64,000 nucleotides of DNA, from positions 1-64,000 of the forward strand of contig NZ_QAYL01000014.1 in the NCBI RefSeq assembly GCF_003408705.1, written 5' to 3'. Origin of the DNA: Mycobacterium uberis (GTDB lineage: Bacteria > Actinomycetota > Actinomycetes > Mycobacteriales > Mycobacteriaceae). Of this stretch, positions 11,383-22,179 are shown piece after piece; position 1 is the stretch's first letter; every line of letters begins with the position of its first letter. A model generated the notes under the pieces. It was not told the origin of the DNA. It did not search any database and saw nothing but the letters and a program-made list of their open reading frames with translations. Both the position numbers and the translations under genes were made by a program.

Positions 11383-13550
11383 AAAAGACTTCTATGGGCA
11401 TACCCATACCGCCGATTGCCAAGCGTATGGAAACTCGTCGTGAGCATCACGGCGACGTTTTTTTCGACCCATACGAATGGTTGCGTGACAAGAATAATCC
11501 TGAAGTTGTCGCCTACCTCGAGGCTGAAAACGACTATGTTGATCAGATGACTGCTCACCTTAAGCCGTTGCAGCAGAGTATTTTCAATGAGATAAAGGCA
11601 CGTACTAAAGAAACCGACTTGTCGGTGCCAATTCGCCAAGCCAACTGGTGGTACTACGCACGCACCTTCGAGGGTAAGCAGTATCGTGTACAGTGCCGCT
11701 GCCCGGTGACCGATCCCGATGGCTGGACTCCGCCAGCTCTAGATGAGAATACCGAAATACCCGGCGAACAGGTTTTGCTCGATTCAAATATCGAGGCTGA
11801 GGGTCACGACTTCTTTGCGCTGGGTACCTTCGTAGTCAGCCTGGATTCCAATCTACTAGCGTATTCTGTGGATTTTGTTGGAGACGAGCGATATACGCTG
11901 CGATTCAAAGATCTACGCACTGGAGAGCAGTACCCTGACGAGATCGCAGATATTGGCGCCGGAGCGATTTGGGCTGCTGACAACCGCACTGTATACTACC
12001 TGACCTTGGGTGAGGCCCAGCGTCCTGATACAGTGTGGCGGTATAGGCTTGGCTTTGGCGAACGGTCGGAGCAAGTTTATCACGAGGCTGATGAGCGGTT
12101 CTGGCTCGCGGTGGGACTCAGCCGAAGTGAGGCTTACGTATTTATAGCAGCCGGGTCGGCCATCACATCCGAGTGGCGCTACGCGGATTCGACTAATCCG
12201 GACGCGCAGTTCACCGTTGTGCTACCGCGGCGTGATGGCATCGAGTATTCGGTGGAGCATGCCCCTAGCAGTCTCGTCGGGGGACAAGACCGGTTTTTGA
12301 TTTTGCATAATGACGGTGCGGTGAACTTCACGCTGGTAGAGGTCCCGGTTAGCGATCCAAAACAGCAGCACACCCTGATCCCGCATCGCGACGATGTTCG
12401 ACTGTACGGTGCCGATGCCTTTGCCGGCCATCTAGTGGTCAGTTATCGGCGTGAGGCGTTGCCCCGAATTCAGTTGTGGCCTGTAAACTCTGATGGGAAC
12501 TACGGGGAACCCCATGAGGTTTCGATCGACTCTGAGCTGATGTGGGTCAGCCTGGGAGACAATCCGAACTGGCTTTCACCCAAACTACGGATACGAGCAG
12601 GATCGTTTGTAATGCCGGTGCGTGTCTATGATATGGATTGGGTTACGGGTGAGCGAACATTGCTACGTGAGCAGCCTGTTCTTGGCGGCTACCGGCATGA
12701 GGACTATGTTGAGCGACGCGAATGGGCACAGGCGGATGATGGTACCCGGATTCCGGTATCGATCGTTCATCGTGCTGACATCCAGTTCCCTTCTCCAGCA
12801 CTACTTTACGGCTACGGTGCATATGAGATTTGCACGGATCCGTGCTTTTCTATACCGCGGCTGTCGTTGCTGGATCGGGGAATGATTTTTGCCATAGCCC
12901 ATGTTCGGGGTGGCGGTGAAATGGGACGGCTGTGGTACGAGCATGGCAAGCTCTTGGAGAAGAAGAATACGTTCACCGACTTTGTAGCGGTGGCAACATA
13001 TCTGGTGGAATCTGGACAGACTCGACCGCAAGAGTTAGTAGCATTGGGCGGCAGCGCTGGCGGTTTGTTGATGGGAGTGGTGGCCAATATAGCACCGGAT
13101 CTTTTCGCCGGAATCATCGCACAAGTGCCTTTCGTCGATCCACTGACCACGATTCTTGATCCTTCGCTGCCGCTGACCGTGACGGAGTGGGATGAATGGG
13201 GAAATCCACTGAGTGACAGCGATGTCTATTCATATATCAAATCTTATTCGCCTTATGAGAACGTCGAAGCTAAACAGTACCCTGCTATCTTGGCTATGGC
13301 GTCACTACACGACACCAGGGTCTACTACGTGGAATCAGCGAAGTGGATTGCGGCGCTGCGGCACACGAAGAGCAAAGGAAATCCGGTGTTGTTGAAAACC
13401 CAGATGGTTGCGGGACACGCTGGTGTTAGCGGACGCTACAAGGCGTGGCAGGAAACTGCGTTTCAATATTCATGGCTGCTAGCTACCGCCGACAGCAACC
13501 GCTACCGTAGCAGCGAAGTATACGACTTCGGTGACGGTGCACAGAAGTAG
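11379..13550 (+). CDS. ptrB: Prolyl oligopeptidase family serine protease (protease II-like)
   Basis: S9A serine peptidase expected to cut short peptides after basic residues. 723 residues from the ATG that overlaps the purC stop; a TTG at 11361 would add six residues. The N-terminal beta-propeller runs to about residue 430, then the alpha/beta-hydrolase domain. Catalytic triad by position: Ser559 in LGGSAGGLL, Asp645 in LHDTRVYY, His680 in [12 protein letters not shown] replaces the more usual GHGG, a small change beside the His. In M. tuberculosis H37Rv the equivalent is annotated as two genes (ptrBa, ptrBb); here it is one unbroken frame. Cytosolic, no signal peptide. Confidence 0.93.
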   Translation: MKKTSMGIPIPPIAKRMETRREHHGDVFFDPYEWLRDKNNPEVVAYLEAENDYVDQMTAHLKPLQQSIFNEIKARTKETDLSVPIRQANWWYYARTFEGKQYRVQCRCPVTDPDGWTPPALDENTEIPGEQVLLDSNIEAEGHDFFALGTFVVSLDSNLLAYSVDFVGDERYTLRFKDLRTGEQYPDEIADIGAGAIWAADNRTVYYLTLGEAQRPDTVWRYRLGFGERSEQVYHEADERFWLAVGLSRSEAYVFIAAGSAITSEWRYADSTNPDAQFTVVLPRRDGIEYSVEHAPSSLVGGQDRFLILHNDGAVNFTLVEVPVSDPKQQHTLIPHRDDVRLYGADAFAGHLVVSYRREALPRIQLWPVNSDGNYGEPHEVSIDSELMWVSLGDNPNWLSPKLRIRAGSFVMPVRVYDMDWVTGERTLLREQPVLGGYRHEDYVERREWAQADDGTRIPVSIVHRADIQFPSPALLYGYGAYEICTDPCFSIPRLSLLDRGMIFAIAHVRGGGEMGRLWYEHGKLLEKKNTFTDFVAVATYLVESGQTRPQELVALGGSAGGLLMGVVANIAPDLFAGIIAQVPFVDPLTTILDPSLPLTVTEWDEWGNPLSDSDVYSYIKSYSPYENVEAKQYPAILAMASLHDTRVYYVESAKWIAALRHTKSKGNPVLLKTQMVAGHAGVSGRYKAWQETAFQYSWLLATADSNRYRSSEVYDFGDGAQK

Positions 13551-13571
13551 CCGCGTTGCTATCTTACTTAG

Positions 13572-13942
13572 GTGGATCAGACATTCATGCGGCGTAGGCG
13601 TTTGGCCGGAAACATGGCCAATATCAGCACCAGCAAGCACACGGCCGACGCTATCCAGGTAACAGGAAGTAACAAGCCGGTAGCGCCCAGTAGTTCGAGC
13701 ACCTCGGTGATGTCGATCAGCAGAACAGGATACGGGCAACGCGGGCGGCACGATCGCGATCAGACCGTGTTTGCATCGGTTATGCGAAGTGCGCCATTCC
13801 AATTAGCAAAAACATAGCTACCAAACCCACGGTCAGCGCCGCTGTCCAGTTGTTGACAAACATCCACGCCTAGCCAGCCGGCGGTTCTGATGGCAATGTT
13901 GCCCACTAGCAGGGTGACCAATGGAGCCATCTCATCATTCAA
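13572..13942 (-). pseudogene. DoxX-like small membrane protein pseudogene
   Basis: On the complement, frame pieces read MAPLVTLLVGNIAIRTAG, FVNNWTAALTVGLVAMFLLI, then after shifts DITEVLELLGATGLLLPV and ASAVCLLVLILAMFPAKR. This is the four-helix DoxX-like pattern, including the diagnostic TGxLExLGAxGLLxP and AMFPAN motifs. At least two frameshifts and a stop interrupt it. Lies convergent with ptrB. No counterpart known to me at this place in M. tuberculosis. Confidence 0.65.
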
Positions 13943-13959
13943 CTCACATCTATCTAGTC

Positions 13960-14475
13960 ACTATCAAATTCACGCGCTATACTATAATTATATTAACAGT
14001 TCGGTCTATCGTGATGGCGATTTCCGAGCTGTTTTTCTGACCGAAACCGCCCTGGCGGCAAAGTATGGTGCCTATCGGTCTCGTTGCGTGAATTAGTCCG
14101 GGATGCAGGCGTGTCATATGTTGAGCCTGCGCATCATTTCACCGATCGTTGAGGTCTCTTCACCGCACTCGCGACGCAGGGATTTCAGCTACTCGTCAAG
14201 ACGTTCGTAGCTGATAGACTACAGTTGGTCGATATTGCCGAGGCTCATGTGCGGTTTGCTATCGAGTATTCTGGCCACTACCCGGTGATGTTCAACAGAT
14301 CCCTACTCGATGTCTTAAGCGACGAACTTGTCTCCGAAACTGCTGACGGAGCCGGACTGTCTCACTGAGTAGCGATGCTGCGGGACTGCAACGCATACGC
14401 TGATACCGCTGACGTTCAGCTAGCTTCTTGATCTCTGGTACAAGGTTTTTCGATGTTGTGACTAAAAGCAACAAT
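13960..14475 (+). pseudogene. TetR family regulator pseudogene
   Basis: Readable pieces: SLRELVRDAGVSYVEPAHHF and TDR, stop, GLFTALATQGFQLL (14078-14190). This is the TetR helix-turn-helix followed by the start of the ligand domain. Then come LVDIAEAHVRFAIEY and SGHYPVMFNRSLLDV, and finally LVQGFSML, the WHG-type C-terminal pattern. Stops and a frameshift break it. It was divergent from the DoxX-like gene, so a TetR-DoxX regulatory pair seems to have died together. Confidence 0.7.
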
Positions 14476-14549
14476 AAATACTCAAGTAAGATGGATGGAT
14501 CCGATGGACGCCGTCACGCTGATCGCGACGATGTTATGCGAAGAGTAAG

Positions 14550-15480
14550 CAGAATTAATCGGTAGGCGTTAGTGTTTGGTTAGGGGACTTCATTCATAAG
14601 AAACGTAGCTGTAATGATGGTGGACGGTACCAACGCGATCACTAGAGCCAACATTGAGGCGTAGGCGTGTTACAGGTGTTGCAGTACAATGCTCGAGAAA
14701 TCGAATGTGAGAGTCTGTCCTGGAATTGCTGATGGGAGTTAATCGGAACCCTGCATCTGGCGCTATTGTGTTCAGCGATCTTGAGATTATTTTCTGCTGT
14801 GAGGTTTTCGATTCAGTTGAACTGATTAGTCAGCGCTACCGATATCAACGCGGTTCCTATCGAGCCGCTCACTTGCTTGGTGACGCTAATCAGCGTCGTG
14901 CTGTGGGCGATCTGGTGTGGCGTGAGCTCCTGGACAGACGACCCGGGTAGTGGCATCATAGCGCAGCCCATGTTTATTAGTGTCTGCTCGACCAGCAGTG
15001 TAGGAGTATAGTTAGTCTTCCTTGCGACACCGAAGGTGAATGTGCCTAAACTTCCAAAGTATCAGCGTGAGATCTAACAACACGCTCTTGTCTGGTCTCC
15101 ATTTTGGCCATGAAGCGTTCGGCAAGTGGCATCGTTAGCCATGTAGCCGGCCATGGCCCATGCGACGATGGCTTGGGTAAGATCGGAATGGACTATAATA
15201 AAGCGCGTTGCGCGACGCTGATGCTCAGCATCACCATGTCTGAGGGCAGCACACAGATGTCCGAGATTTGGAGGAGCCCGGCATCCTGATTGTCTGGATA
15301 GTGGCCGCCGCCGGCCCCCACCACTTGCGTAGTGGTGGATTGCGGAGTGTCGGTCGATGCGGGATGTGTTTCGTGCATGGCATTGCCGGGTATATCGGTA
15401 CCGGTTGTCAGTACCGACGCTGGTAGGCACTTGCTGACCAGCCGTGAATCTGGTTGTCCGTTAGTGCCGATATCCATGCT
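14550..15480 (-). pseudogene. emrB: Multidrug efflux MFS transporter pseudogene
   Basis: Only fragments of a DHA2-type major facilitator remain on the complement. The N-terminal part, about 15270-15080, reads VLPSDMVMLSISVAQRALL and QAIVAWAMAGYM, followed by GQNGDQTR, a relic of the motif-A loop. A C-terminal helix, about 14690-14590, reads HAYASMLALVIALVPSTI. The total is about 900 bp against about 1.6 kb for the whole gene, so there is an internal deletion. Position and strand match Rv0783c (emrB). Confidence 0.6.
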
Positions 15481-15639
15481 CGGCTAAGCGTCCTTGTGCC
15501 GAAACGATACCTCGGTGCTGTAACAGAGTTGGATGTATACTTGCTTTCTAGGTGTGCTTCACCGTCTCGGCGTGTCAGGGGTGTGTCCGGAAAACTGATC
15601 ATGTCGGTCTTGGGGATCGCGCCTTGGCCGACGTCGACA

Positions 15640-16240
15640 CATTCTGCACGTAGATAGATGCCAGCTTGGTGTTGTTGCTGGTTGCTCCCCGACTCAGCGG
15701 TGCCTACCGGTTAGCCTGAGATCCGCACACCGTCGAGTGGTTGACTGCCCCACGGTCCGGTGGCGACGTTATCGTGCTGCACGGTTATGACGATGCGGCC
15801 ATCAAGAAGCGGCGTGGCGAGTTCGCAGTGCTACATGCGCATGGGATTAACCTGCGGTTGATAACTGCTTACCGGGTGCTAGAGCACTTCGGTTTCCGTA
15901 CATGGCTATTTGTGACACCGGGCTGACTGGTGTCTTCCGGCGTTGTTAAGATTTTGTTGTGGAATCATTTCCGATTGTTGGCTGATCTTTCATGGTGTCG
16001 CAGGCCTGGCACGGCATAAGACTGTCTGCGCTCGCGTGTTGGATATCGGAGAAGGCTTCTGGAGGAGTCGTTGTGCTGTTGGCTGAGTGGATCGCACTCC
16101 GCGGCGGTTTATATTGGACGCCGTCGGCCTCCTGGCTTCAATGCACCGTTTTAAGGCGACGGTGTGTAAATGACAGCCACATAAAATCGTCCTCGACGCC
16201 GCTTGATAGAAGGGCCGCTACCCTGTACCGATATTAGTGA
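15640..16240 (+). pseudogene. Hypothetical protein remnant (position of Rv0784)
   Basis: The frame at 15741-15926 reads like coding sequence (HGYDDAAIKKRRGEFAVLHA, NLRLITAYRVLEHFGF), with composition unlike random frames. No family is recognised. Sequence on either side shows stops in all frames. It lies where M. tuberculosis has the hypothetical gene Rv0784, on the same strand, between emrB and the FAD dehydrogenase. Low certainty. Confidence 0.35.
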
Positions 16241-16254
16241 TTTTTCAGCTAAGT

Positions 16255-16480
16255 CGGCAAGGTTGACAGTTAACGTCATTGTTGTCGGTGTCGGACTCGC
16301 TGACCTGGCAACCGTCTGAGAACTGGTGAATTGCGGGCTACGGGTGCTCATCTTCGGCTAGGATAACAGTGCCGATATGGATGGTTAGGTATTTGCTCAC
16401 TTGGCGACTCGTTCTTCGTCGACAGTCCAGAATAACGCCACCAGGGTATCCGTCGGTTGCGGGCCCTTCAACGACATCAC
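16255..16480 (+). pseudogene. FAD-binding dehydrogenase, N-terminal fragment (Rv0785-like)
   Basis: The FAD-binding Rossmann start is plain: VNVIVVGVGLADLATV, stop, ELVNCGLRVLIFG, matching DVIVVGAGLAGL-ELA-GxxVLIL. A shifted frame then has SLGDSFFVDSPE, stop, RHQGIR, matching the flavoprotein's GLFFVDSPEQRRxGIRD. The remaining roughly 1.4 kb of the gene is missing; the remnant runs straight into the end of the convergent metallo-hydrolase gene. A large deletion removed the rest. Confidence 0.7.
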
Positions 16481-16490
16481 GTAGTCACAG

Positions 16491-17129
16491 CTAGAGGATG
16501 ACCGCGCGTTCTTCGGGCAGTATCTGAAAATCGGTGCTAGTCATCTCGGCAAACCGGCTATAGTAAATGTCTCTCGCATCGGGAGTGATGATTCCCTGAT
16601 GGATGGGCACTGCGCGTGCCGGTGCCACCGCCCGCAGATAGTCGATCGCTTCGGCAATTTTCATCCACGGGGCCGCTGTCGGATTGGCTAATATGTCCAC
16701 CGGTTCGTCAGGAACGAACAGTGCGTCACCGGGATGCATCAACCTGGCAGGGTGGTCGCTGTCGCCGATAAGATACGAGAGGTTTTCTATTACTGGAACT
16801 TCCGGATGGATAACCGCGTGCTGTCCGCCGACAGCCCGGACGGTTAGTTCGCCAATCGACAGTTTGTCGCTGACGTGCATTGTCTGACACGGTGCACCTA
16901 GCTGCCTGCTGGTCTGCGGGTCTGCGTACAGCAGCGCATCCGGGTTGGCTTCGAGCAGCGATGGCAGCCGGGTGACGTCGATGTGGTCGGGATGTTGATG
17001 GGTAATCAGGATCACGGACAACCCGGTTATTCCCTCGAAACCGTGCGAGAACGTGCCGGGATCAAAGAGGACGGTTGTGTGGTCGAACTCGGCGAGCAAG
17101 CAGGAATGGCCGAAATGCGTTAGTTGCAT
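16491..17129 (-). CDS. Metallo-beta-lactamase-fold hydrolase
   Basis: 212 residues, uninterrupted. Metallo-beta-lactamase superfamily of the UlaG-like type: MQLTHFGHSCLLAEFDHTTV at the N-terminus, LFDPGTF, the metal motif THQHPDHID (about residue 53), then QHAVIHPEVP and LMHPGDALFVPD with further metal His/Asp, and a late HQGIITPDARD. Probably a cytosolic metal-dependent hydrolase; the substrate cannot be told. Position corresponds to Rv0786c. Kept intact among pseudogenes, so likely useful to the cell. Confidence 0.85.
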   Translation of the reverse strand: MQLTHFGHSCLLAEFDHTTVLFDPGTFSHGFEGITGLSVILITHQHPDHIDVTRLPSLLEANPDALLYADPQTSRQLGAPCQTMHVSDKLSIGELTVRAVGGQHAVIHPEVPVIENLSYLIGDSDHPARLMHPGDALFVPDEPVDILANPTAAPWMKIAEAIDYLRAVAPARAVPIHQGIITPDARDIYYSRFAEMTSTDFQILPEERAVIL

Positions 17130-17149
17130 GTCAACGATTTTGCCTATGG

Positions 17150-17284
17150 ATGGTGGCGATGCGGGTGATCTTGGTCGTGATCCTGGTGATTGGTGGCGTA
17201 ACGCCGGCGGGTGTAGCGGTGCTACCCACGCAGGTAGCGCCGTACGGTTTGCCGGTAGAGTTGGCGTCGATTGATTTGATCTGA
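17150..17284 (+). CDS. Possible 44-residue exported peptide or gene remnant
   Basis: ATG at 17150 opens a frame with a basic-hydrophobic signal-like start (MRVILVVILVIGGVTPAGVA) and a short tail, ending 12 bp before purS. It may be a remnant of a longer exported protein gene that precedes purS in relatives (Rv0787 lies here in M. tuberculosis). No domain is seen. I cannot show it is expressed. Confidence 0.3.
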   Translation: MVAMRVILVVILVIGGVTPAGVAVLPTQVAPYGLPVELASIDLI

Positions 17285-17296
17285 AGAGGAGCGTCC

Positions 17297-17533
17297 GTGG
17301 CCCGAGTGGTCGTGCATGTGATGCCTAAAGCGAAAATTCTCGACCCGCAGGGTCAAGCTATTGTCGGTGCACTGGGGCGGCTCGGCCATACTGGTATCTC
17401 AGATGTCCGTCAGGGAAAGAGGTTTGAGCTAGAAGTCGATGATACAGTTGATGACTCCGAGCTCGCCGAGATCGCGGAGTCGTTGTTTACGAACACCGTG
17501 ATTGAAGACTGGACGATAGCCCGGGAGTCGTAG
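17297..17533 (+). CDS. purS: FGAM synthase, PurS subunit
   Basis: Small subunit of formylglycinamidine ribonucleotide synthase; bridges PurL and PurQ in the PurLQS complex that makes FGAM with glutamine nitrogen. 78 residues, normal length. [20 protein letters not shown] is the family N-terminus and [15 protein letters not shown] the core. GTG start with a good ribosome site (GAAGAGGAG at 17282-17290). Its TAG shares a base with the purQ GTG, so the two are coupled. purL is not in this window, as in M. tuberculosis where it lies well downstream. Confidence 0.96.
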   Translation: MARVVVHVMPKAKILDPQGQAIVGALGRLGHTGISDVRQGKRFELEVDDTVDDSELAEIAESLFTNTVIEDWTIARES

Positions 17534-18207
17534 TGACCGTGCGGATCGGTGTGATCACTTTTCCGGGGACACTTGACGACGTGGATGCCGCACGCGCGGC
17601 ATGTCATGTCGGCGCCGAGCCGGTCGGCCTGTGGCATGCCGACGCCGACCTCAAGGGTGTCGACGCCGTGGTGATACCCGGCGGGTTTTCCTACGGTGAT
17701 TACCTGCGGGCCGGTGCGATCGCTAGATTTGCCCCGGTAATGACTGAGGTTATCACTGCCGCGCGGCACGGCATGCCGGTATTAGGAATCTGTAATGGTT
17801 TTCAGGTGCTCTGTGAGACGGGCCTGCTGCCGGGAGCTCTTACGCGCAACGTGGGTTTGCATTTCATCTGTCGTGATGTGTGGATGCGGGTGACGTCGAA
17901 CTCGACGGCGTGGACATCACGTTTCAAGTCCGACGCTGATCTGCTGGTGCCGCTGAAGTCCGGCGAAGGACGCTACGTGGCATCTGAGAAGGTGCTTGAC
18001 GAGCTAGACGGCGAGGGCCAGGTGGTGTTCCGATACCACAACAACATCAACGGGTCGCTGCGCGACATCGCCGGCGTTAGTTCAGCCAGTGGCCGGGTTG
18101 TCGGATTGATGCCGCATCCTGAGCACGCTATCGAAGCGCTGACCGGCCCCTCCGATGACGGGCTCGGCCTATTCTATTCAGTCTTGGATGCCGTGCTGGC
18201 TGCGTGA
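17533..18207 (+). CDS. purQ: FGAM synthase, PurQ glutaminase subunit
   Basis: Class I glutamine amidotransferase that releases ammonia for PurL. 224 residues, normal length. Nucleophile Cys87 in VLGICNGFQ; His and Glu of the triad in [12 protein letters not shown] near residue 195. [13 protein letters not shown] and [13 protein letters not shown] are typical of PurQ. The GTG start overlaps the purS stop by one base. Followed directly by a convergent pseudogene. Confidence 0.97.
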   Translation: MTVRIGVITFPGTLDDVDAARAACHVGAEPVGLWHADADLKGVDAVVIPGGFSYGDYLRAGAIARFAPVMTEVITAARHGMPVLGICNGFQVLCETGLLPGALTRNVGLHFICRDVWMRVTSNSTAWTSRFKSDADLLVPLKSGEGRYVASEKVLDELDGEGQVVFRYHNNINGSLRDIAGVSSASGRVVGLMPHPEHAIEALTGPSDDGLGLFYSVLDAVLAA

Positions 18208-18209
18208 GT

Positions 18210-18655
18210 TAAAATCAGCCGGCGTCACGGAGCGGCGGCTGCGTCGTCGCGCGGTAACTCGGCAACCGTCGTCAACACAGTGAAGAAATCGATTGTGGCC
18301 GCCAAGGTGCTATTGGGGAAGGAAGCGAAGTCCTCGAACCGGATGTGATCTCGGATCCGCTGGGAACTGCACGCGATTGCGGTGACTTCGCGGTTGTGTT
18401 GATTTCACATATCGGCGAACTGCGTTAGTCGGATGCCATTGGCGGTGGGAAAGACACATGCCGGGAAACCCGAATTGTGAATATGTCGCTGTGCCAGCGA
18501 GAGATCCCGAGGTGCATATGCAGTCGCCAGGGATAGGCATTGGCGACAATGAAGAATTCGCCATCGTGCTGGTCGCGAAAATACCGCCGCCCGCGGGTGC
18601 GTAGGTAGTGCTCGATCAGCTCAGCGGACAGCGGATCACACACTGACTCACTCAT
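18210..18655 (-). pseudogene. YbjN-like conserved protein pseudogene (Rv0789c-like)
   Basis: The complement starts MSESVCDPLSAELIEHYLRT and continues RRYFRDQHDGEFFIVANAYP, the YbjN-type sensory-transduction fold, then a frameshift. The C-terminal half is read in other frames: NQHNREVTAIACSS, IRFEDFASFPNSTLAATIDF and FTVLTTVAELP. The end abuts the purQ stop. Position matches Rv0789c. Family name is by motif resemblance. Confidence 0.65.
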
Positions 18656-18739
18656 GGGAGTTATACTTATATTGGCGGATCCTTAGGAGCCGAGGCGGGG
18701 TATCGAGGAATTTGTTGATAATCTGCTGGTCTATGTGCA

Positions 18740-19461
18740 CTCACATTACCCAAGCGTGGGTCACTAATTCGAAGAGCGGGCTTGCCCACAATGCATTGTC
18801 GTCGGCTACATTCGCGCCACTATCGTTACACTCCAACGCCTCTATGACTGATTGAGTGACTTGCTCATACCACTGCGCCAGTTCGACGGGGTAGTCGGTG
18901 TAGCTGCCATTTTCGCATATAATCGATCCTTTGACTGTCGGGACATCGGTGATCCTGTCGAATTCCTGTCGGTCTGGCTTGCCAAGGCACGCGGCGGTTG
19001 GTGCGTTCAATGGTGGTGTACAGCTTCACCCAGCGCTTACCCAGATAGACCTCGTCCAGCGAGTGCCACGGGTAACGGCCGGCTAGGTTTGTCTCCCCAA
19101 AGGGCCTTGAACTCCGGGGAAGGACGGGAGAGTGCAGCGTCTAGAAGGCGATGTGGGCGGGAACACCGGCGTCGTGGGACAGCGCGACAAACGAGGTTAC
19201 TTTACCCTTGCAAAAGATGACCTTGTGCTCGATCATGTTGCTCGCCCGGCAATAATGCCCTGGGTGAGGGAACGAAATGACGTGAGGATATCGTAGGGAA
19301 AGTCGCGAATGTCGTACGTATATGCTTTTGATCCGATCGGTCTCCGACACCGCGTCCTACACCAAGGCTGCTGTGGTCGTGCGAACGAATAGATGGTCGA
19401 CATCGAAATAGTTGGTGGGCGTCAGATAGCGATCTCTGTCGTGTGTCAGGAACGATTTCAT
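18740..19461 (-). pseudogene. Transglutaminase-like protein pseudogene (Rv0790c position)
   Basis: On the complement from ATG 19461 (MKSFLTHDRDRYLTPTNYF) the frame continues DRIKSIYVRHSRLSLRYP, ASNMIEHKVIFCKGKVTSFV, ALSHDAGVPAHIAF, then a stop. This is the Cys region of transglutaminase-like proteases (G-C-GKAxLxVALxRxAGIPARVxF), with the His region later as RYPWHSLDEVYLGKRWVKLY. The end (FDRITDVPTVKG, ENGSYTDYPVEL) lies in a third frame. Confidence 0.65.
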
Positions 19462-19489
19462 TTTGTTTTGTTGCGTGAAATTGATGTCA

Positions 19490-20480
19490 CGACTGACGAT
19501 ATCTAGAGATTCGGATTAGGATACGTGCAGAATCGTGCAGAGGAAATGGTCGATTCCGCAGTCTTGGTATCCGTGTATGCACTTCACGCAACTGTTGGGT
19601 GATTCGGTGATTATCCCCGCTTGGAGCATAGACAGAGTTCTGTATAAATTCGGTCTTGCTGCTTGACAGATTTGGTGGGTGTAACGCAGGATCGTCATAG
19701 ACAAACGCAGGATGTCCAGGTAGCGCCTGACTGATTCGCATGTTCAGGTGCGACGGTTTCGACGTTGGATTACCTTTGCTGTGGCTACTACCATCGCACA
19801 TTCACGCCTTGTGTGGACTGGGCGGCGATGTGTTGGATACAAAGGTCGTCTTCTTCGCCGATCTACAACTGAGGATGCGACCGCTGGACCGGCAGCGGTT
19901 CGCACACGAGTATGAACCGACCGATATAGGTGGGGTATGGCTGGTTCATACCACCCAAATCATCTGTAGCGACTCGTCGGGCGTGGAAACTCAGTTGTGT
20001 ACCCGGGGAAACGGAATACTGTAGGTAGCGAATTCGCGCTTAAACCAGCCGGCACTTAATCTCAGATCTAGCCAAGCTCTTGGAAATCACGTCCAACGTA
20101 GTGGCCGTCTTGGCGAATATCGAAGGAGGTCGGTAAGAATTACGCAGCACGCTGGTGCCGAGATACAGTCAAGTGGTGTCGCTGGCCAGTGTGTTCAGCG
20201 TCGTCTAGCTTTCTAATAGGTGCAGTTAACTAGGGCGTAAATGATTATTCACTTTATCCAGGTTGACAGTTATGTCGGTGTCCTTCACGTATTCGTTCGG
20301 ACTTAACGTGAGGAACTGGTCACACACCCAAACGGAATGAAATCTGTATTTCCGTCATTTGCTAGACTCGAACTATATTGGGATAGGTGCTTACCGTCAG
20401 ACCATTGGTTGTTAGCGCCAATATGAGCTCAATGTGAGGGCTCGTTGATAGTGGTCCACAGCAACGTTCATGTGCAATCT
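19490..20480 (-). pseudogene. F420-dependent luciferase-like oxidoreductase pseudogene (Rv0791c-like)
   Basis: Blocks of a luciferase-like monooxygenase fold are legible on the complement: FHSVWVCDQFLTLSPNEY, LNTLASDTT, stop, LYLGTSVLRNSYRPPS, FAKTATTLDVISKSLA, PTYIGRFILVCEPLPVQRSH. The C-terminal IITESPNSCVKCIHGYQ and DCGIDHFLC correspond to the usual GTPEECxxRLxxYxDAGxDHF. Numerous stops and frameshifts. Position and type agree with Rv0791c. Confidence 0.75.
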
Positions 20481-20502
20481 CGCCTTTCGGTAATTCCAGT
20501 GC

Positions 20503-21262
20503 CTAGCTCGTACATTGTTCGGAGTAATGTGACAGAAAATCGGTAAAACTCGGAACGGTAGTGGAACTCCACCAACTAAAGGGGCTGGTTGTCAGCGGTG
20601 TAGCTGATGCGCTCGAGCACCAACACGGGTGATCCCAACGGCAAATCCAATGCGGCGGCCCCGTCCAGGGATGCGCCGGCGGCATGGATATCATGGTTGG
20701 CTCGGGCAATGTGGACTCCTAGGCGTTTCTCCCACATCGTGTAGCTGGTTTCCGTCGCGTTCGTGGTTACCGCATCGGGTGCAGTCGACACCAACGGCTC
20801 GACAGCTTCACTCAGCCCCGGCGGAAGATAGAAGGTAACCAGGGCTAGAGATTGGTCTCCGTCTCGATAGTGCCGGTGAATGCATAAGATGTTGACCAGG
20901 AACAGTTTTCGTCGATCCGTTGCGGCGCTTGATCTATGCGATGGGGTAGCACATCTTCCTCTAGAGTAATGCCAGAGTTCGACAACGCCTCAGGGAGCGT
21001 GCGCAAACCGGAACCCAGTTTCTGTTTCATCGGGTTGGCGACGAACATGCCCAGACCTTGTCGATGAATCAGCCATCCTTGGCGTTTGAGGAGTCCCATT
21101 GCCGCACGCGCGGTCACCCGGTTCAAACCGGACCGCTCGATCAACTCCCGCTTGCTGGGCAGAAGCCCGCCGCGGAGGTAGGCGCTGTTGGACGGTTGCC
21201 GCCTTGAGCGCTTCGACTAGCTGGGTACTTGCGGGCATGCTGACGCGCGATATCCGAAGCAT
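20503..21262 (-). pseudogene. GntR/HutC family regulator pseudogene (Rv0792c-like)
   Basis: N-terminal winged helix in two frames: MPASTQLVEALKAATVQQ, then MIERSGLNRVTARAAMGLLK and WLIHRQGLGMFVANP, the GntR helix-turn-helix with its beta hairpin. The UTRA-type effector domain is in a third frame: TSYTMWEKRLGVHIARANHD and DLPLGSPVLVLERISYTADN. Frameshifts near 21190 and 20860-20830 break it. Matches Rv0792c. Confidence 0.85.
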
Positions 21263-21399
21263 AACTGCTTGCCGTCTGCTATCAGAATCTTAGGTCTCAT
21301 TAGTGGAGCGGCCTCAGACTGATGAATACCATGATACGTATTGAAGGCCTTAGTATAAGACTTCAACGGTGGCTGCTCGTTTCGCGGTTCACTCATGCG

Positions 21400-21715
21400 C
21401 AGACGATGCAGGGATGCCATCTATGCCGCCATCGATCGCGGTCAGAGCTCGGTTCACGCTCCTGCTTGAATCCGGGACGGCGTTGCGCGCTCTCCTCGAA
21501 GGGATGGCCAGACCAAAGCACGCCGAAGACGGGTGGTGTTTTACGTGGCCGTTGACGGGGATGATTTGGCACTGCTCGAACGCTATCGCAGCTGTGGCAC
21601 ACTCGAAGGGCATCGTACCTCAAAACATTAAGCACCCTACTGAGGGTAGTTTAGTGGATTGCTGGCCAAGCCGGTCGAGGTGACCAGATGCACCGTACTC
21701 GATTAGGCGTAGCTT
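21400..21715 (+). pseudogene. Antibiotic-biosynthesis-type monooxygenase pseudogene (Rv0793-like)
   Basis: The first half reads IAVRARFTLLLESGTALRAL and LEGMARPKHAEDGW in one frame. The second half, in another frame, reads FYVAVDGDDLALLERYRSC, GTLEGHRTSKH, stop, then LLAKPVEVTRCTVLD. This is the ferredoxin-like ABM fold of about 100 residues. One frameshift near 21535 and several stops. Divergent from the GntR remnant, as Rv0793 is. Confidence 0.75.
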
Positions 21716-22174
21716 AGCGTCATTACTGCTCAGGCGGATTCACCACGTTAGCCCCTACATGCTGAGCGTGATTACGATTTTTGCAGGTGCGCCGGAGTCC
21801 GGGTTTTTCTTTCGCTTGGCCCTCAAGACCAGCGGCCTAGAGATTTCGCAAGCGCGCGTTTCTATATAGCGATGTGCCGGTGCAACTGGCATTTTGTGTA
21901 CCCTCGTGGTCATGTCATCGATGCTGGTGTGATCAAGGGTGTGCTGAGTGTGGAGGTCAACTAGCTAGTGCACTGCGTCATAAGGATGACTGCCAATCGT
22001 AAAGGTTACGTCAATATCGGAAATAACTACATCGCAAATCATTTTGTTCATAAACGTAATGTTGTACGGGCTGATATACGCGCTGTGTGCGACCGTGATC
22101 ATGCTCTACGAGGCCAAGGATAGCCGACACCACCGAGCATAGTGTTACTCAGAGAGCGGAATGGAAAGGGCAAT
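21716..22174. other. Unassigned decayed stretch
   Basis: No frame carries a motif I can name on either strand. It separates two pseudogenes. A plus-strand segment near 21865-21955 (NWHFVYPRGHVIDAGVIKG) looks mildly protein-like but I cannot place it. Confidence 0.4.
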
Positions 22175-22179
22175 CAATG

